Shown: positions 24,546-33,100, numbered from the stretch's first letter. The stretch is 64,000 nt of DNA from Rubrivivax sp. (GCA_027491255.1 JAIXWM010000178.1:1-64000); one strand, 5' to 3'. Numbers and translations are program-made. Notes: generated by a model from the letters alone, not told the origin.

Positions 24546-26171
24546 TCAGGTCGGCGCGCTGCCGGCACGCAGGCGGTGCAGCAGGCCGGCTGTCGAGCCG
24601 TCGAGCCCCTGGGCGTCACCCGACTCCAGCCGCGGCAGCAGCGCAGTGCACAGCGCCTTGCCGAGCTCCACACCCCACTGGTCGAAGGAATTGACGCCCC
24701 ACAACGCGCCGCTGGTGAAGACCCGGTGTTCGTACATCGCCACCAGCGCGCCGAGCGCGCGCGGGCTCAGCGCCTCCAGCAGCAGCGTCGTGCTGGGCCG
24801 GTTGCCGGGGAAGGTTCGGTGGCGCGCCAGCACCTCGGGCGCGAGCGTGGCGCTGGCGGTGGGCGCGCGTTCGCGCAGCGCCTCGTCGGCGCTCTTGCCC
24901 TGCATCAGCGCCTGCCCCTGCGCCAGGCAGTTGGCCAGCAGCTTGGCGTGCTGGCCAGCCAGCGTGTGGGTCGGCGTGCGCACCGCGATGAATTCCACCG
25001 GGATCACGTCGGTGCCCTGATGCAGCATCTGGAAGTAGGCGTGCTGCCCGTTGGTGCCCGGTTCGCCCCAGACGACAGGGCTGGTGCCGTAGGGCAGGGG
25101 TTCGCCTGCCAGGTCGACGCCCTTGCCGTTGGACTCCATCTCGAGCTGCTGCAGGTAGGCCGGCAGGCGCTCGAGCCCCTGGTGGTAGGGCGCGACGCTG
25201 CGGCTCGCGCAGCGGTGGAAGTTGCGATACCAGACGTCCAGCAGCCCCAGCAGCACCGGCAGGTTGCGCTCCAGCGGTGCGGTGGCGAAGTGGCGGTCCA
25301 TGGCGTGCGCGCCGTCCAGCAGCGCGCGGAAGTTCGCGGCACCGATGGCGATGGCGATCGGCAGGCCGATCGCGCTCCACATCGAGTAGCGCCCGCCCAC
25401 CCAGTCCCAGAAGCCGAAGGTGCGCGTGATGCCGAACTGCGCCGCCGCCTGCAGGTTGGTCGTCACGCCGACGAAGTGCGCCGCGCGGTCGGTGCCGCCT
25501 TCGGCGTCGAACCAGGCCCGCGCCGCGTGCGCGTTGGCCATGGTCTCCTGTGTCGTGAAGGTCTTGCTGGCGACGATGAACAGCGTGCGCCGGGCGTCCA
25601 GCCCGCGCAGTACGCGCGCCAGGTCGTGTCCGTCGACGTTGCTGACGAAGTGCAGGCGCAGGCCGGGTTGCACGAAGGCGTCCAGCGCCAGCACGGCCAT
25701 CCGCGGCCCGAGGTCGGAGCCGCCGATACCGATGTTGACGACGTCGGTGATGCCGCTGCGCGCGGTGTCGCGCACCGTTTCGGCATAGTGGAGCATCGCG
25801 TCCAGCACGGAGTGGACCTCGGCGTTGATTGCCGGCGTCGGCGCCGCCATGCCGCGCGGCGCGCGCAGTGCCGTGTGCAGCACGGCACGGCCCTCGGTGG
25901 TGTTGACCGGCTCGCCAGCCAGCAGCGCGTCGCGCCGTGTCTCCAGGCCGCACTCGCGTGCCAGGTCGAGCAGGAAGCGCAGCGTCGCCGCGTCCAGCAG
26001 GTTCTTCGACAGGTCGGCGAAGACCTCGGGCGCCTGCAGCGACAGCGCGTCGAACCGACCCGGGTCGCGTGCGAAGGCCTCGCGCAGGTCGAGGCCGCGG
26101 CCGTGGGCCTCGAAGTGACCGGCCAGCGCCGCCCAGGCGGCGGTGCGGTCGCAGCGGGGCTGCGGGCTCAC
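24546..26171 (-). CDS. pgi: Glucose-6-phosphate isomerase
   Basis: PGI interconverts glucose-6-phosphate and fructose-6-phosphate. The 541-residue protein contains both PROSITE-type signatures: the region GRYSMWSAIGLPIAIAIG and GALWGVNSFDQWGVELGK, plus the catalytic segment GEPGTNGQHAYFQMLHQG and GIGGSDLGP phosphate loop. Length fits the bacterial ~550-aa type. A GTG start at 26171 (MSPQPRCDRTAAW) is used because no nearer ATG precedes the conserved region. It is 61 bp after tal on the same strand, so tal-pgi probably form an operon of hexose/pentose phosphate metabolism. Confidence 0.97.
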   Translation of the reverse strand: MSPQPRCDRTAAWAALAGHFEAHGRGLDLREAFARDPGRFDALSLQAPEVFADLSKNLLDAATLRFLLDLARECGLETRRDALLAGEPVNTTEGRAVLHTALRAPRGMAAPTPAINAEVHSVLDAMLHYAETVRDTARSGITDVVNIGIGGSDLGPRMAVLALDAFVQPGLRLHFVSNVDGHDLARVLRGLDARRTLFIVASKTFTTQETMANAHAARAWFDAEGGTDRAAHFVGVTTNLQAAAQFGITRTFGFWDWVGGRYSMWSAIGLPIAIAIGAANFRALLDGAHAMDRHFATAPLERNLPVLLGLLDVWYRNFHRCASRSVAPYHQGLERLPAYLQQLEMESNGKGVDLAGEPLPYGTSPVVWGEPGTNGQHAYFQMLHQGTDVIPVEFIAVRTPTHTLAGQHAKLLANCLAQGQALMQGKSADEALRERAPTASATLAPEVLARHRTFPGNRPSTTLLLEALSPRALGALVAMYEHRVFTSGALWGVNSFDQWGVELGKALCTALLPRLESGDAQGLDGSTAGLLHRLRAGSAPT

Positions 26172-26232
26172 GGTGCCCGCCTCTTCGCGGCAGGGGCGCC
26201 CCGGCCGCCGCCTACCGGACCAGGCCGGCCGC

Positions 26233-27186
26233 TCATCGACGCAGCCCCTCGATCATGCGGTCGAGCTTGACGGCGTCGGCGGCAAAGGCGCGAATGCCCT
26301 CGGCCAGCTTGTCCGTGGCCATCGCGTCCTCGTTCAGTGCCCAGCGGAAACCGGCCTCGTCGTACTGCACGCGGGCGATGTCGCAGGCCTGCGCCGTGGC
26401 GGGGTCGAGCCGGCGCGGCACCGGCGCGTCGGCGGCTTGCAGCGCGGCCAGCAGCTCGGGGCTGATGGTCAGCAGGTCGCAACCGGCCAGCGCAACGATC
26501 TGGCCGACGTTGCGGAAGCTCGCGCCCATCACCTCGGTGGTGATGCCGTGCTTCTTGTAGTAGTCGTAGATGCGACGCACCGACTGCACGCCGGGGTCGG
26601 CCGGGCCGGCGTGGGCGGCCTCGTCCCAGGCCGCGCCCGCGGACTTCTTGTACCAGTCGTAGATGCGGCCGACGAAGGGCGAGATCAGTCGCACCCCGGC
26701 GTCGCCGCAGGCCACGGCCTGGCAGAAGCTGAACAGCAATGTCAGGTTGCAGTGGATGCCTTCGCGCTCGAGTTCGCGCGCGGCGGCGATGCCTTCCCAG
26801 GTGGCGGCGATCTTGATCAGCACGCGTTCGCGCCCGACGCCGGCGCGCTCGTACAAGCCCATGAGGCGGCGCGCACGCCCCAAGGTGGCTGCGCGGTCGA
26901 AGGACAGGCGCGCATCGACCTCGGTGCTGACGCGGCCGGGCACGACTTTCAGGATCTCGAGCCCGAAGCGCACCAGCACCTCGTCGACGATCTCGTCGGG
27001 CGCGCGGTGGCTGTGCGCGGCCACGGTCTCGGCGAGCAGCGGTGCGTACTCGGCCTGCTGCACCGCCTTCAGGATCAGCGAGGGGTTGGTCGTCGCGTCG
27101 CGGGGCGCGAACTGCGCGAGCTGGCGGAAGTTGCCGGTGTCGGCGACGACGACGGTGTGCTGCTTGAGCTGGTCGAGCTGGTTCAT
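26233..27186 (-). CDS. tal: Transaldolase
   Basis: Transaldolase transfers dihydroxyacetone units between sugar phosphates in the non-oxidative pentose phosphate pathway. The 317-residue classical (subfamily 1) enzyme starts MNQLDQLKQHTVVVADTG, contains D17-type TTNPSLI motif (residues ~32-38) and the Schiff-base lysine K125 in VLIKIAATWEG. ATG at 27186 matches homologues. It is followed by pgi after 61 bp and diverges from an EamA transporter gene across 165 bp. No HexR-like palindrome was seen upstream. Confidence 0.97.
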   Translation of the reverse strand: MNQLDQLKQHTVVVADTGNFRQLAQFAPRDATTNPSLILKAVQQAEYAPLLAETVAAHSHRAPDEIVDEVLVRFGLEILKVVPGRVSTEVDARLSFDRAATLGRARRLMGLYERAGVGRERVLIKIAATWEGIAAARELEREGIHCNLTLLFSFCQAVACGDAGVRLISPFVGRIYDWYKKSAGAAWDEAAHAGPADPGVQSVRRIYDYYKKHGITTEVMGASFRNVGQIVALAGCDLLTISPELLAALQAADAPVPRRLDPATAQACDIARVQYDEAGFRWALNEDAMATDKLAEGIRAFAADAVKLDRMIEGLRR

Positions 27187-27351
27187 CGGAGGCCTGGGGT
27201 GTGATGTGTGGGGCCGGGGCAGGCGCCGCCGGCGATTGTCGGCGCTTTGCCGCGCCGTGCCTCGGGGCCGCCGCCCTGGCCGCGGGCCGGACGGCACCGG
27301 CGCGGCGGCTGCCGGCCCCCTCCTATACTGCCCTGGCCCCTTTGCCCCTGC

Positions 27352-28227
27352 ATGCACTTCGACGACAACGCTCGCCATCGGCGCATCGGGATCGCGCTGA
27401 TCTCGCTGACCACGCTGTGCTTTGCCGCGCTCGACGCGGTGGCGAAGTGGCTGGTGCAGGAACTGCCGGTGTTCCAGGTCGTCTGGATGCGCTTCGTCAG
27501 CCACGTCGTGATCACGGCGCTGCTGCTGGCCCCGATGGTCGGACGCGACCTGGTGCGTGTGCGCAACCTGCGCCTGCAGGTGCTGCGCGGGCTGCTGCTG
27601 GGGGTGATGACGCTGGTGAACTTCTGGGCTCTGCAGTACCTGCAGCTGGCCGAGACCGGCGCGATCCAGTTCTCGGTGCCGCTGCTGATCGCGCTGTTCA
27701 GCGCCTGGTGGCTGGGCGAGCGGCTGGACGCGCGGCGCTGGCTGGCCATCGCCGCCGGGCTGGCCGGGGTGATGCTGATCCTGCGCCCGTGGACCGGCTC
27801 CTTCCACCCCGCCCTGCTGCTGTGCCTGGGCCAGGTGGTGCTGTACGCCGTCTTCAACATGCTGACCCGGCACCTCGCGGCCACCGAGACCGCGGCCTCG
27901 CTGCAGTGGATCGCGGCGCTGGCCGCGTCGGTGCTGATCGCGCCTTTCGGGCTGTCGCACTGGCAGGCGCCGCAGGGGCCGGGCACCTGGCTGCTGATCT
28001 GCGCCACGGGCCTGCTGGGCGGGCTGGGCCATTTCCTGGTCGCGCAGGCGCACCGCTATGCCACCGCGGCCACACTCGGGCCCTTCCTGTACCAGCAGAT
28101 CCTGTACATGACGCTGTTCGGCTGGCTGGCCTTCGCGCAGGTGCCCGACGCCCTTGTCGTCGCCGGCGCCGTGGTGGTCGTGGCCAGCGGACTTTACCTG
28201 CTGTGGGTGGAGATGCGGGGGCGCTGA
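27352..28227 (+). CDS. DMT/EamA family transporter
   Basis: This 291-residue inner-membrane protein has ten predicted membrane segments arranged as two EamA repeats (residues ~10-140 and ~150-285), typical of drug/metabolite transporters. Conserved features include the first-repeat FCFAALDAVAKWLV-like helix (read in part) and LAETGAIQFSVPLLIALFSA segments. The substrate cannot be deduced. ATG at 27352 (MHFDDNARHRR) is chosen because it is followed directly by the first helix; a TATACT (~27324) about 25 bp upstream could be its -10 box. Zwf follows after 167 bp. Confidence 0.9.
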   Translation: MHFDDNARHRRIGIALISLTTLCFAALDAVAKWLVQELPVFQVVWMRFVSHVVITALLLAPMVGRDLVRVRNLRLQVLRGLLLGVMTLVNFWALQYLQLAETGAIQFSVPLLIALFSAWWLGERLDARRWLAIAAGLAGVMLILRPWTGSFHPALLLCLGQVVLYAVFNMLTRHLAATETAASLQWIAALAASVLIAPFGLSHWQAPQGPGTWLLICATGLLGGLGHFLVAQAHRYATAATLGPFLYQQILYMTLFGWLAFAQVPDALVVAGAVVVVASGLYLLWVEMRGR

Positions 28228-28286
28228 GCGACGACGACGCTGCCTGGTTCAGGCCTGTCGGCAGGAAACCTGGATAGACGAATCGA

Positions 28287-28301
28287 TGAAACAAAGTTAC
28301 A
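28287..28301. promoter_or_regulatory. Candidate HexR operator upstream of zwf
   Basis: TGAAACAAAGTTACA is an imperfect palindrome (TGwAAC-AAA-GTTACA) that resembles the established HexR consensus TGTAATTAAATTACA-like operator. It lies 94 bp upstream of the zwf ATG, and a HexR-type regulator gene overlaps the end of zwf. HexR is released by 2-keto-3-deoxy-6-phosphogluconate in characterised proteobacteria. Assignment here is inference from sequence and context. Confidence 0.55.
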
Positions 28302-28394
28302 GTCTTCGCTGATCGCATCGCTTCCGGCTGGTGTGGTCATGCCCCACGGCGGCCTTTCGGTCGCCGCTCCCGCAGCCCGATCCCTGCGACATCC

Positions 28395-29852
28395 ATGTCC
28401 TTCGATCTCGTCCTCTTTGGCGGCACCGGCGACCTGAGCTGGCGCAAGCTGATGCCCGCGCTGTTCCAGGCCTTCCGCCACGGTAAGCTGCCCGCTGGCG
28501 GGCGCATCCTCGCGGTGGCGCGCGACGAGCGCAGCGACGAGGCCTACCGCGCCTTCGTGCGCGAGCGCTTCGCCGAGGTCGAGGTGTCCAAGCAGCCGAG
28601 CGACGAGGAGTTCGCGCGCTTCGCGCAGCTGCTGCACTACCGGCGCATGGACCTGTCCCGCCCGGCGGACTACGCGGGGCTGGCGCAGTGGGTGGCGGCG
28701 CGCGGCGCCGAGACCGTGGTCATGTACCTCGCCACCAGCCCGGCGCTGTTCCCGGTGATCTGCGAGCAGCTCGGCGCGGCCGGGCTGAACGGGCCGCGGG
28801 TGCGCGTCGTGCTGGAGAAGCCGCTGGGCCACGACCTCGCCAGCGCCCAGGCGATCAACCGCGTCGTGCGTTCGGTCTTCCCGGAAGAGCAGGCCTTCCG
28901 CATCGACCACTACCTCGGCAAGCCGGCGGTGCAGAACCTGATGGCGCTGCGCTTCGGCAATGCGCTGTTCGAGCCGCTGTGGCGGCGCGAGAGCATCGCC
29001 AGCATCCAGATCACGTTGGCCGAGCGCATCGGCGTGGGCACGCGCGGCGATTACTACGATCGCACCGGCGCCCTGCGCGACATGATCCAGAACCACGCGC
29101 TGCAGCTGCTGACGATGATCGCGATGGAGCCGCCGGCCAGCGCCGACGCTGACGCGATCCGCGACGAGAAGCTGAAGGTGTTGAAGTCGCTCAAGCCCTT
29201 CACGCCCGAGACCGTGGTGCGCGACGTGGTGCGAGGCCAGTACCGCGCCGGCAGTGTGGGCGGCGAAGCCGTCAAGGGCTATCTGGACGAGGTGCGCGTG
29301 CCGCCGGACAGCCGCTGCGAGACGTTTGTGGCGCTGCGCACCGAGGTGCAGAACTGGCGCTGGGCCGGCGTGCCCTTCTACCTGCGCACCGGCAAGCGCC
29401 TGCCGGCGCGCGATGCGCAGATCGTCGTCAACTTCCGCGCTGTGCCGCACCCCATCTTTCCCGGCTCGCACCGCGCCAACAAGCTGGTGATCAAGCTGCA
29501 GCCCGAGGACGGGCTGGAGCTGCACCTGCTCGCGGCCAAGGGCAGCCTGGCTGCGGGCGGGCAGGCCGAGAGGCTGTCGCCGGTGAAGCTCGACCTGGAC
29601 TTCGACAAGGCCTTCCCGACCGAGCGCGTGGGCGCCTACGAGCGGCTGCTGCTGGACGCGCTGTCGGGGCGGCTGAACCTGTTCGTGCGCAGCGACGAGC
29701 AGGAGCAGGCCTGGCGCTGGGTCATGCCCATCCTGCAGGCCTGGGACGAGGACACCGCCGGCCCGCGCCCCTACACCGCCGGCACCTGGGGCCCGCCGGC
29801 CTCCAGTGCGATGGTTGCGCGCGAGGGCCATGCCTGGGACGAGGAGGCATGA
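28395..29852 (+). CDS. zwf: Glucose-6-phosphate 1-dehydrogenase
   Basis: Zwf oxidises glucose-6-phosphate to 6-phosphogluconolactone with NADP+, opening the oxidative pentose phosphate and Entner-Doudoroff routes. The 485-residue protein has the dinucleotide loop GGTGDL (9-14) and the active-site motif RIDHYLGK (169-176, with H172 in the substrate site), followed by EKPLGHD-type motif at 141-147 and FRAVPHPIF in the C-terminal beta domain. ATG at 28395 is family-typical. The stop overlaps the regulator gene by 4 bp (ATGA). The usual partner pgl is not adjacent. Confidence 0.97.
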   Translation: MSFDLVLFGGTGDLSWRKLMPALFQAFRHGKLPAGGRILAVARDERSDEAYRAFVRERFAEVEVSKQPSDEEFARFAQLLHYRRMDLSRPADYAGLAQWVAARGAETVVMYLATSPALFPVICEQLGAAGLNGPRVRVVLEKPLGHDLASAQAINRVVRSVFPEEQAFRIDHYLGKPAVQNLMALRFGNALFEPLWRRESIASIQITLAERIGVGTRGDYYDRTGALRDMIQNHALQLLTMIAMEPPASADADAIRDEKLKVLKSLKPFTPETVVRDVVRGQYRAGSVGGEAVKGYLDEVRVPPDSRCETFVALRTEVQNWRWAGVPFYLRTGKRLPARDAQIVVNFRAVPHPIFPGSHRANKLVIKLQPEDGLELHLLAAKGSLAAGGQAERLSPVKLDLDFDKAFPTERVGAYERLLLDALSGRLNLFVRSDEQEQAWRWVMPILQAWDEDTAGPRPYTAGTWGPPASSAMVAREGHAWDEEA

Positions 29853-30745
29853 CCGCCGCGCCCGACACACCAGCCATGCTCGACCGCATCCGCGCCGCGC
29901 TGCCGGCGCTGCCGGCGGCCGAGCGCCGGGTCGCTGAAATCGTGCTGCAGGACGCGCGCGCCTTTGCAAGCCAGCCCGTGGGTACCTTGGCCCTGCGCGC
30001 CGAGGTCAGCAAGCCCACGGTCGTGCGCTTCTGCCGCAGCGTCGGCTACCGCGGGCTGGCGGATTTCAAGCTCAAGCTCGCCGGCAGCGTCAACGAGGGC
30101 GTGCCTTTCGTGCACCGCGCGGTGGCCGAGGACGATGGCGCGGGTGAACTGGTCGTCAAGGTCGTGGACAACGCAGTCAGCGCGCTGCTGAAGTACCGCA
30201 ACGCCGCGGGCAGCCACGCGGTGGAGCGTGCGGTCGACGCCCTGGCGGCCGCCTGCCGCGACGGCCGCCGCATCGAGTTCCATGGCGTGGGCAACTCCGC
30301 CATCGTCGCGCAGGACGCGCAGCACAAGTTCTTCCGCCTCGGCGTGCACGCCACGGCCTGCGGCGACGGCCATGTGCAGGTGATGAGCGCCACGATGCTG
30401 CAGCAGGGCGACTGCGCGGTGGTGATCAGCAACTCCGGGCGCAGCCGTGACCTGCTGGACGTGGCCGAGATCGCGCACCGCCAGGGCGCGACGGTGATCG
30501 TGATCACCGCCAGCGGTTCGCCACTGGCGCGACGCGCGCTCCAGCCGGGTTACCTGCTGCTCGCGGCCGACCACCCGGAGGACCACGACCGCTACAGCCC
30601 CATGGTCAGCCGCCTGCTGCACCTGGTCATCGTCGACATCCTGACCACCGGGGTCGCGTTGCGCCTGGGCAGCGAGCGCCTGCGGCCGATGCTGCAGGCG
30701 ATCAAGCGCAACCTGCGCCTGCGGCGCTACGTCGACGCCGCCTGA
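29849..30745 (+). CDS. hexR: HexR-type transcriptional regulator (RpiR family)
   Basis: This 298-residue RpiR-family regulator has an N-terminal helix-turn-helix (residues ~1-75; LALRAEVSKPTVVRFCRSVG) and a C-terminal SIS sugar-phosphate-binding domain (~120-260; FHGVGNSAIVAQDAQHKF and VVISNSGRSRDLLD). HexR proteins repress zwf and Entner-Doudoroff genes. The name rests on coupling to zwf (4-bp overlap) and the candidate operator at 28287-28301; another RpiR specificity is possible. It converges on mlaB. Confidence 0.88.
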   Translation: MTAAPDTPAMLDRIRAALPALPAAERRVAEIVLQDARAFASQPVGTLALRAEVSKPTVVRFCRSVGYRGLADFKLKLAGSVNEGVPFVHRAVAEDDGAGELVVKVVDNAVSALLKYRNAAGSHAVERAVDALAAACRDGRRIEFHGVGNSAIVAQDAQHKFFRLGVHATACGDGHVQVMSATMLQQGDCAVVISNSGRSRDLLDVAEIAHRQGATVIVITASGSPLARRALQPGYLLLAADHPEDHDRYSPMVSRLLHLVIVDILTTGVALRLGSERLRPMLQAIKRNLRLRRYVDAA

Positions 30746-30750
30746 AAACC

Positions 30751-30805
30751 TTCCGACCCGGGCGACCGCCTGCTCGCGCGGGAGCGGTCGGTCAAGCGCC
30801 GGATC
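30751..30805 (+). repeat. Dispersed repeat copy B / hairpin between hexR and mlaB
   Basis: This segment shares ordered blocks (TTCCGACCCGG, TGCTCGCG, AGCGGTC, GCCG-ATC) with 13841-13892. It forms a hairpin with GACC/GGTC and GCTC/GAGC arms (30764-30789) and could act as a bidirectional transcription barrier between the convergent genes hexR and mlaB, although no T-run follows. The last 14 bases overlap the 3' end of mlaB. Confidence 0.4.
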
Positions 30806-31079
30806 CGGGCTGAGCCAGGCCGAGCAAGGCCTCGACGCCGTACAGCGCCGCGATCCGGCGCAGCTGGGGCGGGGTGCCTTCGACCACGAGCGCAACGCCG
30901 CAGGCCTGCGCGTCACGCTGTGCCTGCAGCAGCACCGCGAGCGCGGCGGTGTCGAGTTCCTGCAGCGCCGTGGCGTCGATGGCCAGGCGCGAGCCGCGCG
31001 CGGCCGCGGCCAGGCCCTTGGCCAGCGCCGCCGAGGTGGCGCGCGCCTCGCGCATCGTGAGCCGGGCAGGCAGTTGCAT
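30792..31079 (-). CDS. mlaB: STAS-domain protein MlaB
   Basis: MlaB is the small cytoplasmic STAS-domain subunit of the MlaFEDB lipid transporter, which stabilises the ATPase MlaF. The 95-residue sequence shows the STAS pattern: a beta strand, the loop IDATALQELDTAALAVLLQAQ with the conserved D-T-A (Ser/Thr) site, and a C-terminal helix ending ALLGLA. It is 29 bp after mlaC in the mlaFEDACB run. In related genomes the YadG/YadH-like ABC genes follow directly; here they are 19 kb away. Confidence 0.85.
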   Translation of the reverse strand: MQLPARLTMREARATSAALAKGLAAAARGSRLAIDATALQELDTAALAVLLQAQRDAQACGVALVVEGTPPQLRRIAALYGVEALLGLAQPGSGA

Positions 31080-31108
31080 CGGCGGAAAACCTGCAGCGTC
31101 TCAGGCTC

Positions 31109-31771
31109 TCAGTTCCTGGCCGCCTTGCGGTTCAGGTCGGCGAGGTTGGCGATCAGCCCGTCGATGCCCGAGTTCGTGATCACCGGCGCGAACTGCGACT
31201 TGAAGCTCGTGTCGGCGAGCCAGACCCCGAGCACGTTGACGTCGTAGATCTTCCAGCCGGCGGGCGTCTTCTCCAGACGGTAGTCGAGCTGGATCGGGTC
31301 GCCACGGCCACGCACCTCGGTGCGCACGACGACCTCCTCGTCCTCGGCGCGGGCGCGCATCGGCCGCAGCTGCACGGTCTGGTCGCGCACCTGCGTCAGC
31401 GCGCCGGAATAGGTGCGCACCAGCAGGGTCTTGAACTCGGCCTGCAGGCGCGCGCGCTGATCGGGCGTGGCGCTGCGCCAGGGGCGGCCCACCGCGATGG
31501 CCGTCATGCGCTGGAAGTTCACATGCGGCATGACCTTGGCGTCGACGAGCGTGATGATGCGCTCGATGTTGCCGGCCTGGATCTCCTTGTCGGCCTTGAC
31601 GGTGTCGATGACCTCGGTGGAGATCTGGCGCACGAGCGCGTCGGGAGCGACGACGGGTGCCGCCCGTGCGGGCATGGAAGAAGCTGCCGCCGCGGCGGCG
31701 CAGAACAGCGCGGCCAGCGCCATCCGGCGGCCGGGTGCGGCGGCGGGTCGCGTCGTGGTGATGCCGATCAT
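31109..31771 (-). CDS. mlaC: Phospholipid-binding periplasmic protein MlaC
   Basis: MlaC shuttles phospholipids across the periplasm between MlaA at the outer membrane and MlaFEDB at the inner membrane. The 220-residue protein has a signal peptide (charged start MIGITTTRPAAAPGRRM, Ala-rich core, likely cleavage at ARA-APVV, ~38) and the Ttg2D/MlaC core with VMPHVNFQRMTAIAVG, YSGAL, and the strand DYRLEKTPAGWKIYDVNVLGV. Its length (~200 aa mature) is typical. It lies 73 bp after mlaA and 29 bp before mlaB. Confidence 0.94.
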   Translation of the reverse strand: MIGITTTRPAAAPGRRMALAALFCAAAAAASSMPARAAPVVAPDALVRQISTEVIDTVKADKEIQAGNIERIITLVDAKVMPHVNFQRMTAIAVGRPWRSATPDQRARLQAEFKTLLVRTYSGALTQVRDQTVQLRPMRARAEDEEVVVRTEVRGRGDPIQLDYRLEKTPAGWKIYDVNVLGVWLADTSFKSQFAPVITNSGIDGLIANLADLNRKAARN

Positions 31772-31844
31772 CGGGGCCTCCTGTGCTTTTCAGGCAGAAG
31801 TGTCACCGATTGTGCGGCTGGCGGTCGTGCGTGGGTGTGGGTCT

Positions 31845-32585
31845 TCAACGCGGCGCATCGTCGGCGTCTTCGGCCGGCGGGTCGCCGTCGTATACGAGGC
31901 TGCGCCGCCGCGAGAGGTGGCTGTCGCGGACGAAGCTGTACTTGTCGAGGGCGACCTGGTCCACGAGGTTCGTCGCGTCGAGCAGGCCGGCACGGGTCTG
32001 GACCGTGTCCAGGCCCGACAGCGACCAGCGCACCCGCGGCTCGCGAGGCAGGCTCTGCAGGCTCGCTCGCCAGTCCAGCGGCAACGCGGCTGCATCGCGC
32101 AGGGTGCGCGGGCCGAAGAAGGGCAGCACGACGTAGGGCCCGGGCCCCATGCCCCACCGGCCCAGAGTCTGGCCGAAATCTTCCGGTTGGCGGTGCAGGC
32201 CGGCCTCGCTGGCGATGTCGAGCAAGCCCGCCAAGCCGAAACCGGTGTTGACCAGCACGCGCATCGTCATCTCGGCCGCAGGCTGCGGTTTGCCCTGCAG
32301 CAGGTGGTTGAGCACCGACCACACGTCGGTGACGTTGCCGAAGACGTTCTCGACACCCTGGCGCATGAGTTCCGGCACTGCCTGGCGGTAGGCACCGGCC
32401 ACAGGCTTGACGACGGCTTTGTCCAGGCCTTCGTTGAAGGCGAACACGCGTCGATTCAGAGGCTCCCAAGGGTCTGCAGGGTGGACGACGCGCTCGCCCG
32501 CAGGCGCGGGGGTGCTCTCCTGCGCCGCCTGGCTTGCGCTGGCGGCCAGCGCTGTTGCGATGACGAGGCTCGTCCCGCGCGTCAT
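31845..32585 (-). CDS. mlaA: Outer-membrane phospholipid-removal protein MlaA (VacJ)
   Basis: MlaA extracts mislocalised phospholipids from the outer leaflet of the outer membrane. The 246-residue protein has the family motifs DPWEPLNRRVFAFNEGLDK, the FGNVTDVWSVLNHLLQGK region, EDFGQTLGRWG, and GPYVVLPFFGPRTLRDA (each read in parts). Oddity: most MlaA proteins are lipoproteins, but no cysteine follows the signal peptide here (ASASQAAQES), so signal peptidase I cleavage at SQA-AQE is predicted instead. ATG at 32585 is used; upstream in-frame codons do not provide a lipobox either. Gap to mlaD is 32 bp. Confidence 0.94.
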   Translation of the reverse strand: MTRGTSLVIATALAASASQAAQESTPAPAGERVVHPADPWEPLNRRVFAFNEGLDKAVVKPVAGAYRQAVPELMRQGVENVFGNVTDVWSVLNHLLQGKPQPAAEMTMRVLVNTGFGLAGLLDIASEAGLHRQPEDFGQTLGRWGMGPGPYVVLPFFGPRTLRDAAALPLDWRASLQSLPREPRVRWSLSGLDTVQTRAGLLDATNLVDQVALDKYSFVRDSHLSRRRSLVYDGDPPAEDADDAPR

Positions 32586-32617
32586 GCAGCGGTGATGCCA
32601 CGGACATGCGCGGGTGC

Positions 32618-33100
32618 TCACTTCTTTTCCCCCGCCCGGTCGGCGGCCTCGCCCGCCTTGCCGGTGACGAGTTGACCGATCAGGTTCTCCAGCACCACCG
32701 CCGACTGGGTCTGGCGGATCTGGCCGCCGGCGACCAGATCCTGGTCGGAAGCCCCGGGCTCGATCCCGATGTACTGGTCGCCCAGCAGGCCGGCTGTCAG
32801 GATCTTGGCCGAAGAGTCGCGGGGGAAGCGCACGCTGCTGTCGAGTTCCATCGTCACCACGCCCTCGAAGGTCTTGGGGTCGAGGGCGATGGTCTTGACG
32901 CGGCCGACGGTGACGCCGGCGCTGCGCACCGGGGAACGCGGCTTGAGGCCGCCGATGTTGTCGAATCGGGCGGTCACCGCGTAACCGTCGCGCGCGCCGA
33001 AACTGGCCAGGTTGGCGGCCTTCAGTGCGAGGAAGACGAGCCCGGCCATGCCCATCAGCACGAACAGGCCCACCAGGATCTCGACGTTGCGCTTGTTCAC
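32618..33100 (-). CDS. mlaD: MCE-domain lipid transport protein MlaD
   Basis: MlaD anchors in the inner membrane by one N-terminal helix (VEILVGLFVLMGMAGLVFLAL, read in parts) and its periplasmic MCE domain forms a hexameric lipid channel in the MlaFEDB complex. The MCE core is visible in VTARFDNIGGLKPRSPVRSAGVTVG and GLLGDQYIGIEPG (read in parts). The GTG at 33100 (VNKRNVEILVG) is preferred: GGGAG lies 7 nt upstream and homologues start here, giving 160 aa. In-frame ATGs at 33127 and 33145 would add 9 or 15 residues and lack a ribosome-binding site. It lies between mlaE and mlaA. Confidence 0.92.
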   Translation of the reverse strand: MNKRNVEILVGLFVLMGMAGLVFLALKAANLASFGARDGYAVTARFDNIGGLKPRSPVRSAGVTVGRVKTIALDPKTFEGVVTMELDSSVRFPRDSSAKILTAGLLGDQYIGIEPGASDQDLVAGGQIRQTQSAVVLENLIGQLVTGKAGEAADRAGEKK

